Source of the DNA: Alteromonadaceae bacterium
GTDB taxonomy: Bacteria; Pseudomonadota; Gammaproteobacteria; Enterobacterales; Alteromonadaceae
Assembly: GCA_013216015.1 (NCBI GenBank)
Contig: JABSOI010000017.1
Span: forward strand, 1-64,000
Length of the DNA stretch: 64,000 nt
Direction of reading: 5' to 3'
Numbering within the stretch: the first letter of the stretch is position 1; each line of letters opens with the position of its first letter. Of this stretch, positions 56,358 through 64,000 are shown one piece after another. The notes below the pieces were generated by a model that saw only the letters and a list, made by a program, of their open reading frames with translations, did no database searches and was not told the DNA's origin. The position numbers and the translations under genes were made by a program.

Positions 56358-56884
56358 AAAAAATAGTCTTCATCTTAATATTGCCGCTTTTTATCAGCGG
56401 ATGTTTTGACAATACGGATGACCTGAAAGCACATATGGCAACCGTTCAGGCAAATACTACAACATATATAGAACCTATGCCATCAGCGCCTGTTTTTCAT
56501 CATTTTGAGTACTCGGCTCATACTTTGAGAAGTCCATTTGTTGCACCAGAGCCTGAAGCGATTCAGGCAAAAGTTCAACAAATGTCTGATTGTTTAAGTC
56601 CCGATCTGCGACGTCGGAAACAGCCGTTAGAAAAATTTTCTTTAAGTGATTTGTCCATGAAGGGTACTTTAGGTGGTTCAGGTACTCTTTGGGCACTGGT
56701 TGAGGCGTCTGATGGCACTTTACATAGAGTGGCTTCAGGTAATTATGTTGGATTATTTAACGGCATTATTATGGCTGTAACACAGGATAAAGTGAAAGTA
56801 GTTGAATTGATCCCGGATGGTGCAGGTTGTTGGGTTAAACGTGAAACAGCGGTTGTAATGGTTAGAGCTGATTTAGAGGGGTGA
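56354..56884 (+). CDS. pilP: Type IV pilus lipoprotein PilP
   Basis: This 176-residue protein has a lipobox PLFISGC (Cys 17). A disordered N-terminal region binds PilN/PilO, and a beta-domain at the C-terminus (LSDLSMKGTLGGSGTLWALVEASDG, in part) contacts PilQ. It links the inner-membrane complex to the secretin. Confidence 0.94.
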   Translation: MKKIVFILILPLFISGCFDNTDDLKAHMATVQANTTTYIEPMPSAPVFHHFEYSAHTLRSPFVAPEPEAIQAKVQQMSDCLSPDLRRRKQPLEKFSLSDLSMKGTLGGSGTLWALVEASDGTLHRVASGNYVGLFNGIIMAVTQDKVKVVELIPDGAGCWVKRETAVVMVRADLEG

Positions 56885-56892
56885 AGGAACTA

Positions 56893-58947
56893 ATGTTGCT
56901 AGTTAAAAATATGAATAAATTAAAAATATTTACCTGTAGCACATGTGTGAAATTTATGATTTCGACAATTTTATTTTTGGTGTCATCAATGGCACTTTCA
57001 GTGGAATTGTCTGAGATAAGATATAATACAATGCAAAATGACGAAATTAAACTCGTTTTTTCACTTTCAGAGAATATTAACGAACCACCTGAGGTTAAAA
57101 CTTTTTTCAGTCCAGCCCGTATTGAAATAGCCTTTGATGCAACCCAATTCACTAATAACCTTACCCGTACAAAAATAGGTCATGCTGGTGTACAGGATAT
57201 TACTGTTCAAAAACTAGGGGGACGGGTAGTTGCGTCGATTAACCTGGAAAAACTTTCAGGATTTAATGTCAGCCAACGGGGAGCTGAATTTTCATTAGTG
57301 TTAAATAAAGCAGTTGCCAATTTCGTTGTTGATGAAGTAGTACAAGGTAGTGATTTTATTAACAATATCAAATCAATAGATTTCAAGCGCGGACAAGAAA
57401 ATGAAGGTCAGTTATTTGTATATTTAGATGACAGCATGGTAGCCGTGGATGTTAGTGATAAATTGGGTAAGTTGTATATTGAATTTCATAATACTCAAAT
57501 AATTGATGATTTATTATATAAGTTAGATGTTACAGATTTTGGTACTTTAGTTACTGGTGTTGAAACGTTCAGGGAAGGTAAAAATGCGAAACTGGTTGTT
57601 GATATAAACAGTAACTTTACTTTCGATTATCGACATACTAATAATGTTTTTTCTTTAGTCATTAAAGAAAAAGTCAAATCTCCTGGTTATTTAGGAAATT
57701 CTGAAGATTTCACTGGCCGGGATATTTCCCTAAATTTCCAGAATATTTCTGTACGCACCGTATTACAAATTATTGCTGATTATAACGGCTTCAATTTAGT
57801 CACCAGCGATTCTGTTGTAGGTAACATAACCTTAAGATTAGATGGTGTTCCCTGGGATCAAGCCTTAGACATAATATTGAAAGTTAAAGGGTTAGATAAG
57901 CGGATGCAGGGCAATATTTTGATGGTTGCCCCGAGCGATGAACTTTCAGCCCAGGAAGCGAGAAATTTACAAGCTAAACAACAAGTAGCTGAGTTGGCGC
58001 CTCTGTATTCTGAGTATGTGCAAGTGAATTACGCAAAAGCGGCTGAATTTGCTAATTTAATTAAAAATGAAGAAAACAGTATTTTATCAGCTCGAGGTAG
58101 TGTCAGTGTTGATGAGCGTACTAATACTTTACTAATTCGTGATACAGCTAAAAGTATTGAAGATATTAAACGTATGGTGAATGTGCTTGATATACCTGTA
58201 AGACAGGTGGTAATTGAAGCGCGAATGGTGACCGTAAAAGATAGTATCAATGAAGAACTTGGTATTCGTTGGGGAGTTACCGATGCAGGAGATGAATTTG
58301 CAACATCAGGGAATATCAAAGGTGCAAATTCAGCAGCGGGCGGAGTTGTACCTTCTTTAGGTGATCGCTTGAATGTAAATCTACCAGTATCAAATGCTGC
58401 CGGCAGTCTTGCTTTTCAAGTGGCTCGTTTAGCTGATGGCATAATTTTAGATTTAGAATTAAGTGCGATGGAAAAAGAAAATAAAGGCGAAATTATTGCC
58501 AGTCCACGTATTACCACAGCGAATCAAAAAGAAGCTTATATTGAACAAGGTGTCGAGATACCCTACCAGGAAGCGTCTTCCAGTGGGGCCACGTCTACAC
58601 AATTTAAAAAAGCGGTACTAAGTTTAACGGTTACACCACATATTACACCTGACGATAGAATTATTTTAGATTTAGTTGTGACTCAAGATACCGTTTCTGA
58701 TGTCTCTAACGGACAAGCGCCGGCGATAGATACTCAACGGATAGGTACTCAGGTTTTGGTTAATAATGGCGAAACTATCGTATTAGGTGGAATATATCAG
58801 CAATCAATTATCAGTACTGTGTCAAAAGTACCTGTTTTGGGTGATATTCCCTATTTTGGTTGGTTATTTAGAAATAGTTCTAACTTTAATGAGAAAAAGG
58901 AATTACTCATTTTTGTTACTCCTCGTATAGTTACAGAGCGTTTTTAA
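56893..58947 (+). CDS. pilQ: Type IV pilus secretin PilQ
   Basis: The protein has 684 residues from ATG 56893 (AAGGA upstream); GTG 56881 overlaps pilP and lacks spacing. A signal peptide ends around residue 32. Two AMIN domains bind peptidoglycan (first part, to about 250). An STN/N0 domain (DISLNFQNISVRTVLQIIADYNGFN, in part), an N1 domain and the C-terminal secretin barrel (GEIIASPRITTANQKEA, GIYQQS, VPVLGDIPYFGWLF) follow. It forms the outer-membrane pore for the pilus. Confidence 0.95.
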   Translation: MLLVKNMNKLKIFTCSTCVKFMISTILFLVSSMALSVELSEIRYNTMQNDEIKLVFSLSENINEPPEVKTFFSPARIEIAFDATQFTNNLTRTKIGHAGVQDITVQKLGGRVVASINLEKLSGFNVSQRGAEFSLVLNKAVANFVVDEVVQGSDFINNIKSIDFKRGQENEGQLFVYLDDSMVAVDVSDKLGKLYIEFHNTQIIDDLLYKLDVTDFGTLVTGVETFREGKNAKLVVDINSNFTFDYRHTNNVFSLVIKEKVKSPGYLGNSEDFTGRDISLNFQNISVRTVLQIIADYNGFNLVTSDSVVGNITLRLDGVPWDQALDIILKVKGLDKRMQGNILMVAPSDELSAQEARNLQAKQQVAELAPLYSEYVQVNYAKAAEFANLIKNEENSILSARGSVSVDERTNTLLIRDTAKSIEDIKRMVNVLDIPVRQVVIEARMVTVKDSINEELGIRWGVTDAGDEFATSGNIKGANSAAGGVVPSLGDRLNVNLPVSNAAGSLAFQVARLADGIILDLELSAMEKENKGEIIASPRITTANQKEAYIEQGVEIPYQEASSSGATSTQFKKAVLSLTVTPHITPDDRIILDLVVTQDTVSDVSNGQAPAIDTQRIGTQVLVNNGETIVLGGIYQQSIISTVSKVPVLGDIPYFGWLFRNSSNFNEKKELLIFVTPRIVTERF

Positions 58948-58953
58948 CTTTAT

Positions 58954-58993
58954 TTGCAAGTAAGTGATGAATTTTTACCACACTTGCTTGCAA
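58954..58993 (+). terminator. Hairpin after pilQ
   Basis: A 13-bp stem TTGCAAGTAAGTG / CACTTGCTTGCAA with one G-U pair and a 14-base loop lies just after the pilQ stop. There is no clear T run, so it may be a partial terminator or processing site. Confidence 0.45.
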
Positions 58994-59094
58994 TCACTGC
59001 CTAACAATTGCGATAATTACGCCCTTAAAAATTTCGAGGGGGTTCCCTCATATCCTGTAACCGTAATTAATTACATTGAGTTTAAGTTAGTCTA

Positions 59095-59613
59095 ATGGCA
59101 GAAAAACGTAATATTTTCCTTGTTGGCCCGATGGGCGCAGGCAAAAGCACCATTGGTAGAGAGCTAGCTGAAAAGCTGCATCTAGATTTTTTCGATTCTG
59201 ATCAAGAGATTGAGCGCAGAACTGGCGCAGATATCGCGTGGGTTTTCGACCTTGAAGGTGAGGAAGGCTTCCGCAAAAGAGAAGAATCGGTAATTGATGA
59301 CCTGAGTGAGAGGCAGGGTATTGTGCTGGCAACGGGTGGCGGTTCAGTGATCAGTCCAGAAGTACGCAATCATCTATCAGCGCGTGGCATTGTTGTCTAT
59401 CTTGAAACTACTATAGATAAGCAAGTTGCCCGTACTCAAAGAGATCGTCGTCGCCCCTTATTACAAACATCGGAAGAGCCGAGAGTTGTACTTGAAAGAT
59501 TAGCGGTAGAGCGTAATCCTTTGTATGAAGAAATCGCTGACGTGATTGTGAAAACGGATGATCAAAGTGCAAAAGTGGTTGCTAATAAAATTGTTGAACG
59601 ATTAAACTTCTAA
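59095..59613 (+). CDS. aroK: Shikimate kinase I
   Basis: This 172-residue kinase phosphorylates shikimate with ATP. The P-loop is [12 protein letters not shown], the shikimate site is [17 protein letters not shown], and the ATGGGSV and RRRPLL motifs are present. The pilMNOPQ-aroK-aroB order is conserved in many gammaproteobacteria. Confidence 0.97.
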   Translation: MAEKRNIFLVGPMGAGKSTIGRELAEKLHLDFFDSDQEIERRTGADIAWVFDLEGEEGFRKREESVIDDLSERQGIVLATGGGSVISPEVRNHLSARGIVVYLETTIDKQVARTQRDRRRPLLQTSEEPRVVLERLAVERNPLYEEIADVIVKTDDQSAKVVANKIVERLNF

Positions 59614-59628
59614 GCAGAATTTAACAAA

Positions 59629-60693
59629 ATGACCACACTTATTGTTGATCTTGGTGATCGCAGTTATCCCATCAATATAGATTCTGGGCTCTTAAATCAG
59701 AAGAGCCTTTTTACTGCTCATATCCGCGGCAAACGAGTCTGTATTGTTTCAAATACTATTGTTCATCCTTTGTATGCCAATACTCTCAAGCAGGTGTTAA
59801 CGGACTATCAGGTAGATGAAATAATATTACCCGATGGCGAAGCTGAAAAAAATCTCACAAACTTCGACAAAATAATGTCTCACCTGCTGGCAAATGGCCA
59901 CGGCCGAGATTCTACGCTTATTGCTTTAGGTGGAGGGGTTATTGGGGATATCACGGGTTTTGCTGCAGCTTGTTATCAACGTGGTATAGATTTTATTCAA
60001 GTACCTACTACAGTTCTTTCTCAGGTAGATTCATCTGTTGGCGGTAAAACTGCGGTTAATCATGCTTTAGGTAAAAACATGATTGGCGCTTTTTATCAAC
60101 CTAAAGCCGTTGTTATTGATATAAATACATTATCCACTTTGCCGATGCGTGAATTTAACGCGGGAATGGCCGAAGTTATCAAATATGGTATTTTAGGTGA
60201 CGGTGATTTCTTTCAATGGCTTGAAGAAAATATTTCCCTGATTAATAGTCAAGATAGCAATACTCTTGCTGCAATGATTGAAAAATGTTGTCAGTGCAAA
60301 GCAGATATCGTGGCTGAAGATGAAACTGAAGCTGGCGTTAGAGCATTATTAAACTTAGGTCATACTTTCGGACATGCTATAGAAGCTGATCAAGGCTATG
60401 GAAAATGGCTTCATGGTGAAGCAGTTTCTGCTGGCATGGTACTTGCTGCTAAACTGGCAGTAGGAATGAATTTGCTTGAAGTGTCAGATCTCCGTCGTAT
60501 TGAGTCTTTGCTCTTGGCTTTTAACTTACCGTTACACGCTCCTGAATCAATGGGCTTTAACGAGTTTATCTGTCATATGCGTCGTGATAAAAAAAATCTA
60601 GCCGGAAAATTGCGGTTTATTGTTCCAACCGCTATTGGAAAGTCTGAAATTCGTGATGATGTAACCGAGGCCATGCTTCAACAAATTCTGTGA
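59629..60693 (+). CDS. aroB: 3-dehydroquinate synthase
   Basis: This 354-residue NAD- and metal-dependent enzyme forms the first carbocyclic ring of the shikimate pathway. [38 protein letters not shown] and the metal-ligand region [12 protein letters not shown] plus LHGEAV are intact. It follows aroK by 15 bp. Confidence 0.97.
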   Translation: MTTLIVDLGDRSYPINIDSGLLNQKSLFTAHIRGKRVCIVSNTIVHPLYANTLKQVLTDYQVDEIILPDGEAEKNLTNFDKIMSHLLANGHGRDSTLIALGGGVIGDITGFAAACYQRGIDFIQVPTTVLSQVDSSVGGKTAVNHALGKNMIGAFYQPKAVVIDINTLSTLPMREFNAGMAEVIKYGILGDGDFFQWLEENISLINSQDSNTLAAMIEKCCQCKADIVAEDETEAGVRALLNLGHTFGHAIEADQGYGKWLHGEAVSAGMVLAAKLAVGMNLLEVSDLRRIESLLLAFNLPLHAPESMGFNEFICHMRRDKKNLAGKLRFIVPTAIGKSEIRDDVTEAMLQQIL

Positions 60694-60795
60694 TATTAAT
60701 GGCTGGAAAGCCTGGTGATTATATTGAGTGGGCCCTATATTAAGTGGTGCCTAGGCAGCTTACTTTTGATTACTGTAAAACTCGGAAGGTGAAAT

Positions 60796-62259
60796 ATGTC
60801 CGCATTAGCACAGATAACTAAATTATCAATGAATGCTTCCAGTGTCGAAACTATCAGTACTAATGCGCGTATAGATTACATTTTAAGATTCTCTAAACAA
60901 GCTATTTTAATTGTTGATGAACAAAGCGAAGCTTATTCAAAAGTAGGCAGTTTGTTTCTTGGTGCATTACCTGTAAATCAAAATGCCTGTTTCATTTCTA
61001 TCTCCGTAAAGTTAAATGACATTCAAATAAGATGCCGAATTATCGAACAGTTATTTGGTAGTAGCTTGTTTGATCCTGAACAGTCATTGGCGGTGAGTAT
61101 TTTTAATTTAGCCCAACAATCGGATGAGGCTATTAGCATTGTCATAGAACATGCACATTTATTATCATTACAGTTAATGTATGAGCTATGCCAGTTAAAT
61201 AAAATTTGTCAAAAATCGAATACCAGTATTAATGTCCTAATGTTGGGTACCGCGAAAGCGGGTGCTTTAATTGTAGATAATAAGGCTTTATTTGAAAATA
61301 AAATGTCAATACTGTCTGCAAACACCGGGCAGTTATTATCGTTTAAAGATCCACAGTTCAAGCATCAATCTTCGTTATTCGAGTTCACCATTTTCAAAAA
61401 ATTTTTGTTAGGAGTAACACTATTAAGTATAATTACGGCTGCAATTATAGTTAGTTTATATCAACGGGATACTATGAGCTTTAGCTCTCTTCCTGCACCT
61501 GATACAAGCATGGATAAAAATATTCAACAAAATAATAGTTTGCCACATACTGACACGATGGGTTCCGGGCAAATCTTTGTAACAGACACCTCTAATGTAA
61601 CTAACATATCAACAGCTCTTGCTACGCAAGGCAGCTTAGCTAATAATGAAGATATATTTATATCCCTAACTGGTCAGAATCCATCCTTAGGAGCAGACAA
61701 GTATTTAAAGGAAAGTATTCAACCCGCAAAACCACAAGACATTGTTAACGCACTTGCATTGTTTGAATCAAAGACTGGTTCTGTAGAATACAACAACCTG
61801 GGTGCAAGTAATAAAGTGGCTGAACCAGGTGTGGTAGTTAATAAGGTAGATGCAAACGTAAATAGTAAGGTAAATAGACAAGTAGATAAGAATAAACAGC
61901 TAAGCATTGATAAACCCATTCAGGCCAATTTGTTTGATGCTACTACTGAAAAAAGAACAATTAATTCAGCATATTATCAACAGTTTAATAGTGGGTTTGT
62001 TGTGCAGTTCGACGCTTCTAGAGATCAAAAAGTGTTTGATGCATTAGTAGCTGACTATCAAGACATTAATTTTAATGGTTATTATCGTTTATTAAATAAT
62101 GACCCTTTATTTGTTATTACCTCTGAGCATTTTACCAACCGAGCCGGGGCTGAAGCACTTATTTCAATATTGCCGAATACATTAAAACAGCGTAGACCAT
62201 GGATTAAATCAATTAGTGCGATTAATAATGAAATCAATGTCTTTGAAAGCTCCCAATAA
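60796..62259 (+). CDS. damX: DamX-like SPOR-domain cell division protein
   Basis: This 487-residue bitopic inner-membrane protein has a degenerate AAA-like cytoplasmic domain at the N-terminus, a single membrane helix (about 201-223), a long disordered periplasmic linker and a C-terminal SPOR domain (about 400-483, SGFVVQFDASRDQK onwards). SPOR domains bind denuded glycan at the septum. Position between aroB and dam matches E. coli damX. Confidence 0.85.
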   Translation: MSALAQITKLSMNASSVETISTNARIDYILRFSKQAILIVDEQSEAYSKVGSLFLGALPVNQNACFISISVKLNDIQIRCRIIEQLFGSSLFDPEQSLAVSIFNLAQQSDEAISIVIEHAHLLSLQLMYELCQLNKICQKSNTSINVLMLGTAKAGALIVDNKALFENKMSILSANTGQLLSFKDPQFKHQSSLFEFTIFKKFLLGVTLLSIITAAIIVSLYQRDTMSFSSLPAPDTSMDKNIQQNNSLPHTDTMGSGQIFVTDTSNVTNISTALATQGSLANNEDIFISLTGQNPSLGADKYLKESIQPAKPQDIVNALALFESKTGSVEYNNLGASNKVAEPGVVVNKVDANVNSKVNRQVDKNKQLSIDKPIQANLFDATTEKRTINSAYYQQFNSGFVVQFDASRDQKVFDALVADYQDINFNGYYRLLNNDPLFVITSEHFTNRAGAEALISILPNTLKQRRPWIKSISAINNEINVFESSQ

Positions 62260-62374
62260 GTGTTAATAAAGGATACAATTCTGCTTTAATCTACATATAT
62301 ATATTCCTGTTACTTGAAATGCATTTTCAGTAACCATGGTGTAGTAATAATTAATGTTAAGGCGAACAGGCGGA

Positions 62375-63211
62375 ATGAAAAAAAAACATCGGGCATTTCT
62401 TAAATGGGCTGGAGGTAAATACGGCTTAAGCGATGTTATCAGAAAAATTCTGCCTAAAGGGGATAGATTAATCGAGCCTTTTGTTGGTGCAGGCTCTGTT
62501 TTTTTAAATACAGATTATCCACACTATTTGTTGAATGACATTAATCAAGATTTAATAAACCTTTATCAAATACTACAAAAAAGACCACAACAGTTTATTA
62601 CTGATGCCGCGAAGCTTTTTGATATTTCAAATAATCAATCTGAAGTTTATTACCAGTTAAGAAGTGAATTCAACCAGAGTAAAGACAAATACTTCCGTTC
62701 GTTAATTTTCTTGTATATGAATCGACACGGGTACAATGGTTTGTGTCGTTATAATAAATCGGGTGGTTATAACGTTCCATTTGGAAAATATAAACATCCT
62801 TATTTCCCTGAAGCCGAATTAAATTATTTTGCTGAAAAAGCGAAAAGAGCCACTTTTGTCTGTGAAGGGTATCGTCAGACATTTGAACGCGCAATAAAGA
62901 ACGATGTAATTTACTGTGATCCACCTTATGTACCATTGAGCAAAACGGCAAGCTTTACCAGTTATTCCGGTAATGGCTTTGGCTTGGATGAACAAGCTGA
63001 TTTGGCTAATGCCGCAGAGGAAGTTACCGCCTCATCAAATATATCGGTATTGATCAGTAATCACGATACTATTTGGACCCGCAAAATTTATGAGCATGCC
63101 AATAAAATAAAATCAATTCAAGTCGCACGAACAATTAGTCAAAAAGGAAGTGCCAGAAAGAAGGTATCAGAGTTGTTAGCTTTTTATGACAAAAAAGCAG
63201 TCCATCGTTAA
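62375..63211 (+). CDS. dam: DNA adenine methyltransferase (GATC)
   Basis: The protein has 278 residues from ATG 62375, which gives the family N-terminus MKKKHRAFLKWAGGKYGL. AAGGCG lies about nine bases upstream, and an earlier in-frame ATG is less likely. Key motifs are FVGAGSVFLNT (SAM site) and DPPY at 182-185. It methylates adenine in GATC and, with MutL, supports methyl-directed mismatch repair. Confidence 0.96.
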   Translation: MKKKHRAFLKWAGGKYGLSDVIRKILPKGDRLIEPFVGAGSVFLNTDYPHYLLNDINQDLINLYQILQKRPQQFITDAAKLFDISNNQSEVYYQLRSEFNQSKDKYFRSLIFLYMNRHGYNGLCRYNKSGGYNVPFGKYKHPYFPEAELNYFAEKAKRATFVCEGYRQTFERAIKNDVIYCDPPYVPLSKTASFTSYSGNGFGLDEQADLANAAEEVTASSNISVLISNHDTIWTRKIYEHANKIKSIQVARTISQKGSARKKVSELLAFYDKKAVHR

Positions 63212-63221
63212 ATTTATTTAG

Positions 63222-63255
63222 AATACCAATTTCACTAATGAGTTAAATTGGTATT
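63222..63255. terminator. Bidirectional terminator between dam and the DUF2970 gene
   Basis: A perfect 11-bp stem AATACCAATTT/AAATTGGTATT with a further ACT/AGT pairing in the loop lies between convergent genes and overlaps the DUF2970 stop. Its ATACCA/TGGTAT ends match the palindrome at 29335. Confidence 0.75.
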
Positions 63256-63454
63256 ATCCGGGTAAAACTAAAGAAACAACAGCAACCAATGAAGCAATAA
63301 AAATAAGTACCCCAATAAGCCCAGCAATAATAAAATGACTTAATTTGCCTTGATTAAAATCCCTCTCGCGGTTTTTATTGCTTTGTACGCCAAAAAAAGC
63401 AGCACCAACACTTTTAAAAGTTTCTTTTAAGTTGTTAGTTTTTTTGTCAGTCAT
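63254..63454 (-). CDS. DUF2970 family membrane protein
   Basis: The protein has 66 residues from ATG 63454 (GAGG six bases upstream). The family signature SVGAAFFGVQSNKNRERDF is followed by a C-terminal hydrophobic helix (FIIAGLIGVLIFIASLVAVV). Function unknown. Confidence 0.85.
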   Translation of the reverse strand: MTDKKTNNLKETFKSVGAAFFGVQSNKNRERDFNQGKLSHFIIAGLIGVLIFIASLVAVVSLVLPG

Positions 63455-63535
63455 ATTGTTCCTCAAATAAAATATTAGTATGTTTTCTTTAAGGGACTAA
63501 TTATGATTCATTGGTGCAAACTATTCAATTCTTCC

Positions 63536-64000
63536 TTATAAATCAAAATCAACAGAATAAGAAACGATAAAGTTAACGTCTCCATCAGCGCCATCAATAT
63601 CAGTGTCACCTAGTGAAAATGTAAAATTATCTTTGCTTATATTAATGCTGTATTCAACATAGTCACCACCTGCGCTAAAGTTATAGGTACCGATATGTAA
63701 GCTTAAGGCAATGTCAGAAGTAAGTTCAAATTCAGCATCTGCAGTAATATAGGTATCATCAGAAAATTCACCGCCAGCATCAGAATCGATTAATGTAGCA
63801 TAACCAAAAGTTAAAAATTCATAAGAAACATTTACATATACTTCACTGAAATCTGAATTGGCATTGTTATCATAATTATAATAGATAAAGCCAACATCAT
63901 AACCAATACCATTACTTAATTCACTGGAAAAACCACCGTACAAATCTAACTCATAGCTCATATTTGGAGCCCAATCTGCATTGGAAGTCCAGGCACCAGC
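63536..64000 (-). CDS. TorF-like putative outer-membrane porin (5' end outside the window)
   Basis: The minus-strand frame enters from the right edge and ends at 63536. It encodes at least 154 residues of alternating beta-strands with Gly, Tyr and Asp repeats, WTSNADW near the edge, and a C-terminal aromatic-rich strand ending VDFDL. This matches the TorF family of small outer-membrane barrels. An internal ATG at 63961 is not the start, since the frame stays open upstream. Confidence 0.7.
   Translation of the reverse strand, partial: AGAWTSNADWAPNMSYELDLYGGFSSELSNGIGYDVGFIYYNYDNNANSDFSEVYVNVSYEFLTFGYATLIDSDAGGEFSDDTYITADAEFELTSDIALSLHIGTYNFSAGGDYVEYSINISKDNFTFSLGDTDIDGADGDVNFIVSYSVDFDL

Overview
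The window reads as chromosomal DNA of a marine gammaproteobacterium of the order Alteromonadales, most likely Colwelliaceae (Colwellia/Thalassotalea-like). This is inferred from the low GC content, the gene orders (queG/nnr-tsaE-amiB-mutL-miaA-hfq-hflXKC-purA; pilMNOPQ-aroK-aroB-damX-dam; metJ/metBL), and an arginine cluster with an argininosuccinate lyase fused to a GNAT acetyltransferase, known from Vibrio/Moritella/Alteromonas relatives. No similarity search was run; family calls rest on motifs read from the translations.

Region 1 (1-13.8 kb) is an accessory carbohydrate locus. It holds a Gfo/Idh/MocA dehydrogenase, an MFS sugar/H+ symporter, a phytanoyl-CoA-dioxygenase-like protein, a GH43 beta-xylosidase, two GH26-type glycosidases, a LacI regulator, and a 1009-residue secreted protein with a di-haem cytochrome (DHOR/DUF1111-like) end. 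The larger GH26 enzyme and the di-haem protein each carry two copies of the same small Cys-containing module, which I read as CBM31, a beta-1,3-xylan-binding module. The set is best explained as a beta-1,3-xylan (green/red algal wall) utilisation locus. Three copies of TGNTAGCGNTAACA mark a likely LacI regulon. The CBM31-DHOR fusion is the most unusual gene in the window.

Region 2 (13.9-27.4 kb) is conserved housekeeping: queG on the minus strand, then nnr, tsaE, amidase, mutL, miaA, hfq, hflX, hflK, hflC, a DUF2065 gene and purA. Region 3 (27.4-33.7 kb) holds a short malic enzyme, then metJ divergent from metB-metL across a clear MetJ box array.

Region 4 (33.7-42 kb) is a low-conservation island. 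It holds an unknown 492-residue protein, a WD40-like lipoprotein, a small orphan, an IS4-family remnant, an ECF-type sigma factor, a 5'-truncated hipA, a REP-associated tyrosine transposase (RAYT) broken by one stop codon and flanked by inverted clusters of REP-like repeats, and an IS30-family remnant with one internal stop.

Region 5 (42-51.3 kb) is the arginine regulon: argE divergent from argC-argB-argF-argG-argH(A), then argA. Region 6 (51.3-64 kb) holds mrcA (PBP1a) divergent from pilMNOPQ, then aroK-aroB-damX-dam, a DUF2970 gene, and the 3' part of a TorF-like porin running off the window.
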